Of a DNA stretch of 18,482 nt, positions 14,512 to 18,482 are shown piece after piece (the first letter of the stretch is position 1; each line of letters begins with the position of its first letter). The stretch comes from SW-9-67-25 sp964471665. Its GTDB lineage: Archaea > Halobacteriota > Halobacteria > Halobacteriales > Haloarculaceae. Both the position numbers and the translations under genes were made by a program. The stretch covers positions 1-18,482 of the forward strand of contig CAYYHG010000048.1 in assembly GCA_964471665.1 (NCBI GenBank). The letters run 5' to 3'. The notes under the pieces are model-generated. The model was not told the origin of the DNA. It saw nothing but the letters and a program-made list of their open reading frames with translations, and did no database searches.

Positions 14512-14690
14512 TGTGGCGGGTCATCGGTACTACTCTCGTACACCGTAATTTGTATTTCGTTGTTGTACTGTCGGCTGTACCGTGGTGAAGATATACACCC
14601 GGTCACGGTTCGTTCAAGATAGGTAAAAACTGAGTTTCACTCTTCAAAACGTTTTATCGAGCAGGGTTCGAACACCGCACTCAGACGGAC
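14512..14690. promoter_or_regulatory. Divergent promoter region between LolA-like gene and regulator
   Basis: This 179-bp spacer holds a minus-strand A/T box (AAATTAC, about 14547-14553) and a plus-strand TTTTATC at 14652-14658, roughly 36 bp before the ATG at 14691. TGTACTGTC...GGCTGTACC around 14564-14582 gives two similar TGTAC half-sites, a possible operator. The A-rich run near 14625-14632 may be a second box. Confidence 0.4.
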
Positions 14691-15152
14691 ATGTCCAGAC
14701 TGCTCTCCTCGCGTGAGGACTCATCGGTCACGCGGCAGGACGATCCCTCAGTGCTGTACGTCGACAGCGAGCAGACCGAAGACCTCATTTCGACCCTCGC
14801 CGGTGACACAGCGATGAGCGTCTTCCGCTTGCTCACCGATCAAGCGCTGACCGCCTCGGAACTCGCGGATCAACTCGAGACGTCCGTCCAGAGTGTCAGT
14901 TACCACCTCGAAAACCTCGAAGACGCGGATCTCGTCGAAGTGATCGACACGTGTTACTCGGAGAAAGGCAGGGAGATGGACATCTACGCGGCCACGAGCG
15001 AGCCGAAAGTCGTGGTACTGGGCACCCGGGACGACGAGACGTGTCTCCGGCGGGCGTTCGGACAGATGGCGGGTGCCGTCGGTCTCTCGGCGTTCGCTCT
15101 CGCCGCCTGGCAGTCCGTGTCCGACCTGTTCGAGGCCGTCCTGGACGTGTGA
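14691..15152 (+). CDS. Winged-helix (ArsR-like) transcription regulator
   Basis: A 153-aa DNA-binding protein. An acidic Ser-rich N-terminus is followed by a winged helix at about 33-102. The recognition region LTASELADQLETSVQSVSYH is followed by LENLEDADLVEVIDT and the wing GREMDIYAAT. This matches haloarchaeal HTH regulators of the ArsR-like superfamily. The C-terminal stretch AGAVGLSAFALAAWQSVSDL (127-146) is hydrophobic and could tether the protein to the membrane or mediate dimerisation. It is divergent from the LolA-like gene, its most likely target, and converges at 15 bp with the membrane gene ending at 15168. Ligand and target are not known. Confidence 0.82.
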   Translation: MSRLLSSREDSSVTRQDDPSVLYVDSEQTEDLISTLAGDTAMSVFRLLTDQALTASELADQLETSVQSVSYHLENLEDADLVEVIDTCYSEKGREMDIYAATSEPKVVVLGTRDDETCLRRAFGQMAGAVGLSAFALAAWQSVSDLFEAVLDV

Positions 15153-15167
15153 CGCCGGGCGCGTCCG

Positions 15168-16022
15168 CTATCGGGTGAAGACGCCGTCGACGTACTGGTG
15201 GAGGAAAACACCCGAGTAGACAGCGGTGACGACGACGTCGAACACGAACCGGAGACCGCTCGCGACCGAGAATCCGAACGACCGGAGGACGACAGTCGTC
15301 TCGCCGTAGCGAAAGGAGAGCGCGACGGGACTCGTCGGGCCCGCGACGGTCGTGTCCAGAACGACGCCGACCACGAGCAGTGCGGCGAAGCCGGCGACGG
15401 CGAGGACGGCCCTCGTGGTCTGGAGTGACGTGACCGTCCAGGCGACACGGAGTGACGCGACGGGACCGTAGCCACCGACGAAACACGCCTCCGGGAGAAC
15501 ACAGAACTTCACGACTGCGTAGAGGAGACACCCCGCGATGAGAACGAGCGAGAACAGATCGACGACCGTCGGGTCCACCCCGACCGGTTCGAGTGCGTTC
15601 TTCGCGACTGGGGTAATGACCACCCGGACGAGACCCGCGCCCACGACCGAACCCACACTCAGTACGGTAATCGCGCCGACGAGTGCCGGCAGGCGACGAA
15701 GAACGGTGCGGAGTGCCTCGACCGGAGAGACGGGACGTCCTCCGAGTGTGGCCCGTCCTGTGACATCCACGTAGCCGCGGCCGACGAACGCTCCGAGGAC
15801 ACCGACGACGACACCTGCGACGACGAGTGCGTCGGAGTCGACGAGCGCGAGCAACTGGAGCGGAGCGACCGCGAAGAAGACAAACAGAATGGACGGACGT
15901 GCGAGCACCAGCCGACTACTCCAGCGGATTGTGTCCGGTCCCGACCGCTGCAACACGTCACTGTCCACCTCCTGACAGCGAAGGCACCCGCAGCCGTCGA
16001 CGTCGTCCCTGAATCTGACCAT
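15168..16022 (-). CDS. Multi-TM haloarchaeal membrane protein with N-terminal Cys cluster
   Basis: A 284-aa protein with about six TM helices (first at about 41-60) and a cytoplasmic N-terminus carrying C11-x-C13-x2-C16 (DGCGCLRCQ), a possible metal or redox site. Internal features include SPVEALRTVLRRLPALVGAI and VKFCVLPEACFVGGYGPVAS followed by LRVAWTVT. The second is the polar motif between helices that recalls the E..G...ALR.SW signature of DUF7847-type membrane proteins. I do not assign a function. It converges with the regulator at 15152 and is divergent from the F420/FMN-type enzyme at 16118, with 95 bp between starts. Confidence 0.7.
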   Translation of the reverse strand: MVRFRDDVDGCGCLRCQEVDSDVLQRSGPDTIRWSSRLVLARPSILFVFFAVAPLQLLALVDSDALVVAGVVVGVLGAFVGRGYVDVTGRATLGGRPVSPVEALRTVLRRLPALVGAITVLSVGSVVGAGLVRVVITPVAKNALEPVGVDPTVVDLFSLVLIAGCLLYAVVKFCVLPEACFVGGYGPVASLRVAWTVTSLQTTRAVLAVAGFAALLVVGVVLDTTVAGPTSPVALSFRYGETTVVLRSFGFSVASGLRFVFDVVVTAVYSGVFLHQYVDGVFTR

Positions 16023-16117
16023 CCGGCGCGTGTGAGTTAGGAGGGTCTACTCGAAAAACCTCCCGTCGGTGCTCTCGCTGCGTACTTTCTTGTGTCTGGC
16101 TCCCTGTTGGTCGCGGC

Positions 16118-16555
16118 ATGTTCCAGTCCCGGGAACGGCAGTATCTCGAGACGGCACGGATCGGCCGCCTTGCCACGGCCGACGCCGCTGGTCGGCCTCA
16201 TGCGGTTCCGGTGTGTTTTGCGTTCGACGCCGATCACATCGTGACACCAGTCGATCAAAAGCCACAGCGCGTCGGGCCGAACGCACTCCGTCGGAGCCAG
16301 AACATCGCCGAGAATCCGCGGGTCGCGCTGATCGTCGATCACTACACGGACGACTGGTCGCAGCTCGGCTGGGTACAGGTTCGCGGGACGGCGACTCACT
16401 GCCAACCGGACGAGCAACCACACGCGTCCGGGACGACGGCACTCCGGGACAAGTACGACCAGTACGCGACTCACGACCTCGAACAGCGCCCCCTCGTTCG
16501 GATCGATCCCGGTACTGTCCGGTCGTGGGGGCGTCTCGAACCCCCGACGCAGTGA
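16118..16555 (+). CDS. PPOX-class F420-dependent oxidoreductase (TIGR03668-like)
   Basis: A 145-aa split-barrel flavin/deazaflavin protein. IGRLATADAAGRPHAVPVCF (15-34) is the first strand pair, TPVDQKPQ (43-50) the phosphate-contacting segment, and LIVDHYTDDWSQLGWVQVRG (71-90) the core barrel strands. The combination with NIAENPRVA matches the TIGR03668 group of F420-dependent PPOX-class enzymes, common in haloarchaea and actinobacteria. Such enzymes use F420H2 or FMN for redox of small substrates; the substrate is unknown. The length is normal for the family. The name PPOX refers to pyridoxamine-phosphate oxidase-like fold and does not imply heme synthesis. Confidence 0.82.
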   Translation: MFQSRERQYLETARIGRLATADAAGRPHAVPVCFAFDADHIVTPVDQKPQRVGPNALRRSQNIAENPRVALIVDHYTDDWSQLGWVQVRGTATHCQPDEQPHASGTTALRDKYDQYATHDLEQRPLVRIDPGTVRSWGRLEPPTQ

Positions 16556-16612
16556 CTTCGTCGGCTCCAGCACACCGTCGTTCTGGAAAGCGGCGACAGC
16601 AGTCCGCGTGAA

Positions 16613-16620
16613 ACGTATAT
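16613..16620 (+). promoter_or_regulatory. TATA box for the endonuclease-like/TM protein
   Basis: ACGTATAT is centred about 29 bp upstream of the ATG at 16645, a good box A spacing for a leaderless transcript. Confidence 0.5.
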
Positions 16621-16644
16621 GTCTCCGGACACCGTACCCGGGGT

Positions 16645-18006
16645 ATGTCCTCGGTCGCGGACGCGCCGCTCGCTGCCCTCTACCGTGACGCGTCCCCCGA
16701 AACCGCGGCGGCGTTCGTCGCCGACCTCTACGCAGCCCAGGGGTGGGCAGTCGATCGGAGCGGGGGCCGACGACTCGTCGTCTCCGCCGACGGCACCGAA
16801 CGACGGGTCGGGGTCGTCCACCCCGCAGACACCGTCCCGGCCGTCGACCTGGTGGCCTGGGCAGACGCAGTCGTCGCTCTCGACGGCTCGGGTCTGCCGG
16901 ACGGCGTCGAGGTGGTCGACGCGGCGGCGCTCGGACGACGACTCGCGTACGCCATCGACCGGCCGGTAGCCCGACGGCTACTCGAGACACACTTCGGGTG
17001 GGCCCCGCGACCGGACGACGGCCGCGCGGGCGGCCGCCCGGGAGTCGTCGGTCGGGCCGTCGACAGTGTGGCGTCACGGGTGCTTCGCTCGCCCGGCGGA
17101 CGGTCGCGGGTCGTTCTCGTGGCGGTGCTGGTGGTCGTGGTAACCGGGGGGATCGCAGTGGTCATGGCCGAGCAACTGGAGCCCGAGGTCCCCGGCGAGG
17201 CCGACGCGGCCACGGCGACCCCGGCGTCGAACACGCCGGAACCGGTCGTCGAGGAATCGCCGACACCCGCGACGGAGACGTCGATGACGGAGCGGCCCGA
17301 CAGGCAGTTCTCGAACCTGCCCCCGGCCATCGAGCAGTCGGGCGACATCCGCGGCCAGCGCCTCACGGCCAGACACGATTCGATCCTCGAAAACGAGTCC
17401 TACCGCTTGACAGTGACCTACCGGGAGTCCGTCGACGGGCGGCCGACGGGCGTCTACACCGAGACGGTCCGCGTCGAGAACGCCACCCGGTACAGCGCCA
17501 GTGTCTCCCGTCACGGGACGCTGCAGGCGCCTGCCCCCTCGATCGTGGAAACCGACGTCTACGCGAACGGGTCCGTCCGGTTCGAACGCACCAACGGGAC
17601 GGTCCAGCGCGGCGTCGTGATCTCCTACGACCGGTTCCTGGCGGGACACGTTCGTCTCCTGACGGTGTTTCTGGAGGTCCGGTCGTCGTCGATCCTCGAC
17701 TACCAGGTGGACAACGGGAGCGGATCGGTCTACCTGGTCACCGAGGGCAACCCCGCAACCGTCATCCGGAACACGACAGGAACCGTCACCGTGCGGGCGG
17801 ACGGCCTCGTCACGCGCGGACGCTGGTCGTACCAGTTCTCCAGACAGTTGACCGAGTACGGGAACGTGACCGCCACCTACAGCTTGCGACTGTCCGACGT
17901 CGGGACGACCACGCTCCGGAAACCGGACTGGGTTCCCCCGGACGCGACTGGCAACGTCACCGCAACGAACGAGAGTACCGCCACCGCAACGAACGCGACC
18001 GGCTAG
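16645..18006 (+). CDS. Restriction-endonuclease-like domain, single TM and exported lipoprotein-like domain
   Basis: A 453-aa protein with three parts. Residues 1-120 (FVADLYAAQGWAVDRSGGRR, VDLVAWADAVVALDGSGLPD, VEVVDAAALGRRLAYAID) look like the compact restriction-endonuclease-like domain found in many haloarchaeal proteins. The catalytic D...ExK set is not evident, so this copy is probably non-catalytic. A TM helix lies at about 154-174 (SRVVLVAVLVVVVTGGIAVV). After an acidic Thr/Pro-rich linker, the exported region (about 225-430) contains RHDSILENESYRLTVTYRES and VYANGSVRFERTNGTV, which resemble the DUF7537/LolA-like domain of haloarchaeal lipoproteins. The C-terminus is rich in NxT/NxS sequons (NVT, NES, NAT). 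Residues 1-150 should be cytoplasmic and the rest outside. Function unknown; an envelope sensor is one possibility. Confidence 0.75.
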   Translation: MSSVADAPLAALYRDASPETAAAFVADLYAAQGWAVDRSGGRRLVVSADGTERRVGVVHPADTVPAVDLVAWADAVVALDGSGLPDGVEVVDAAALGRRLAYAIDRPVARRLLETHFGWAPRPDDGRAGGRPGVVGRAVDSVASRVLRSPGGRSRVVLVAVLVVVVTGGIAVVMAEQLEPEVPGEADAATATPASNTPEPVVEESPTPATETSMTERPDRQFSNLPPAIEQSGDIRGQRLTARHDSILENESYRLTVTYRESVDGRPTGVYTETVRVENATRYSASVSRHGTLQAPAPSIVETDVYANGSVRFERTNGTVQRGVVISYDRFLAGHVRLLTVFLEVRSSSILDYQVDNGSGSVYLVTEGNPATVIRNTTGTVTVRADGLVTRGRWSYQFSRQLTEYGNVTATYSLRLSDVGTTTLRKPDWVPPDATGNVTATNESTATATNATG

Positions 18007-18170
18007 CGGTGCTGTACTGCTAGTGATTCGTCGACCGACAACCGGGACGGTCCTCGTTCGCCCGGGCTGGTCGGGAGCGTCGGTGTTTGATGAACAGGTC
18101 GTCCAAGACGAGCGGTTCAGGCTGGTACTCCGGGCAAAAATTCAAATATTCACGCTCGAAACGTGAGATG
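18007..18170. other. Short intergenic region before the zinc-ribbon gene
   Basis: This 164-bp gap contains no gene that I can support. TTCAAATATT at 18141-18150 is a TATA-like box about 25 bp before the ATG at 18171. An in-frame ATG at 18087 would add a Lys/Arg/Ser-rich leader not expected in this acidic proteome. Confidence 0.4.
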
Positions 18171-18461
18171 ATGCCGGGGCCGATCGACGCCAGGTGCGTC
18201 AAGTGTGGTGCGACCTTCCCTCGCGAGGAGGCGACAGTTGACGGACCCAACGACCTCGCCTGTCCGGTGTGTGACGCCTCGGTCGTCGGCGGCGTTCCCG
18301 AACAGTACCACTCGGGCCACGCGTACGCGAACGCGGTGTGTCGTGCGTGCGGGTCAACCTTTCCACGGAGCAAGGCGGAGACTGACATCAAGGGCGTCCT
18401 CGCCTGCCCGGTCTGTGGGTCGACGAGCGACATCAGGGTCGAAGACACCGAGGAGAGCTGA
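18171..18461 (+). CDS. Twin zinc-ribbon protein
   Basis: A 96-aa protein with two repeats of the same zinc ribbon: C9-x2-C12-x18-C31-x2-C34 and C57-x2-C60-x18-C79-x2-C82. Each opens with C-x2-CG-(A/S)-TFPR and closes with ACPVC, pointing to internal duplication. The linker 40-55 contains His and Tyr residues (EQYHSGHAYA). The cytoplasmic protein is expected to bind two Zn2+ ions; a role in nucleic-acid or protein contacts is inference. The ATG at 18171 was chosen because a TATA-like box is about 25 bp upstream and residues before it are basic; ATG 18168 is equally possible. The window ends 21 bp after its stop. Confidence 0.75.
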   Translation: MPGPIDARCVKCGATFPREEATVDGPNDLACPVCDASVVGGVPEQYHSGHAYANAVCRACGSTFPRSKAETDIKGVLACPVCGSTSDIRVEDTEES

Positions 18462-18482
18462 TACGGATTGCTGGAACGAATT

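Noticed and set aside
1331..18006. A local substrate for archaeosortase A
   Set aside because: The C-termini of the exported proteins (9773, 13336, 16645) were read and none ends with a PGF motif followed by a TM helix and basic tail.
18020..18448. 142-codon minus-strand frame opposite the zinc-ribbon protein
   Set aside because: The plus-strand frame has eight Cys in duplicated CxxC pairs; the minus-strand frame has no motif and a basic composition.
1..18482. CRISPR array, tRNA or rRNA genes, complete insertion sequence
   Set aside because: No regularly spaced repeat units, no cloverleaf-like segment and no transposase-like product were seen; the repeats found are two isolated palindromes and one coding 18-bp tandem repeat.

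Overview
The window is about 18.5 kb of chromosome from a haloarchaeon (class Halobacteria). The evidence is a high-GC, Asp/Glu-rich proteome and genes that mostly start 25-35 bp downstream of A/T-rich TATA boxes with no Shine-Dalgarno spacing, so they look leaderless. There are also families typical of haloarchaea: archaeosortase A, the haloarchaeal malate synthase, DUF2797, Tat-type lipoproteins with Thr/Pro-rich linkers, and glycosylation-rich LolA-like surface proteins.

Layout. 1-401 (-) is the N-terminal part of malate synthase (aceB). 454-1218 (-) is a DUF2797/GIY-YIG-like Zn protein, divergent from archaeosortase artA (1331-2329, +). An 82-bp hairpin-forming palindrome lies between artA and a convergent two-gene heme operon, hemH-hemG (4872-2466, -), in which hemH is followed by hemG after a 1-nt gap. 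A second, unrelated 79-bp nested palindrome separates hemH from a YqhA/UPF0114 membrane protein (5092-5676, -). Next come a 60-aa membrane protein (5840-6022) and a 39-aa C2H2 zinc-finger microprotein (6102-6221). A decay zone follows, with a Cdc6/Orc1 fragment carrying a destroyed Walker A (6325-6495) and a frameshifted, internally deleted beta-keto acid cleavage enzyme (6514-7099). A two-TM K+ channel with two RCK domains follows at 7153-8811 (+).

The second half is rich in envelope proteins. It contains a multi-TM protein (8849-9598, -), a lipoprotein with an 18-bp tandem repeat (9773-10726, +), an EamA/DMT exporter (10906-11928, +) and a small soluble haloarchaeal protein (11942-12313, -). 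These are followed by a doubly frameshifted membrane protein (12419-13173, -), a LolA-like/DUF4367 exported protein (13336-14511, -) divergent from a winged-helix regulator (14691-15152, +), and another multi-TM protein (15168-16022, -). The window ends with a PPOX/F420-type oxidoreductase (16118-16555, +), a protein joining a restriction-endonuclease-like domain, one TM helix and an exported domain (16645-18006, +), and a twin zinc-ribbon protein (18171-18461, +).

Most genes are separate transcription units with their own TATA box; the only clear operon is hemH-hemG. No tRNA, rRNA, CRISPR array or intact insertion sequence was seen. The parts most worth a second look are the two long palindromes, the zinc-finger microprotein, the cluster of decayed genes at 6.3-7.1 kb, and the endonuclease-like/TM/exported-domain fusion. 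I did not find a convincing multi-gene system of a new kind.
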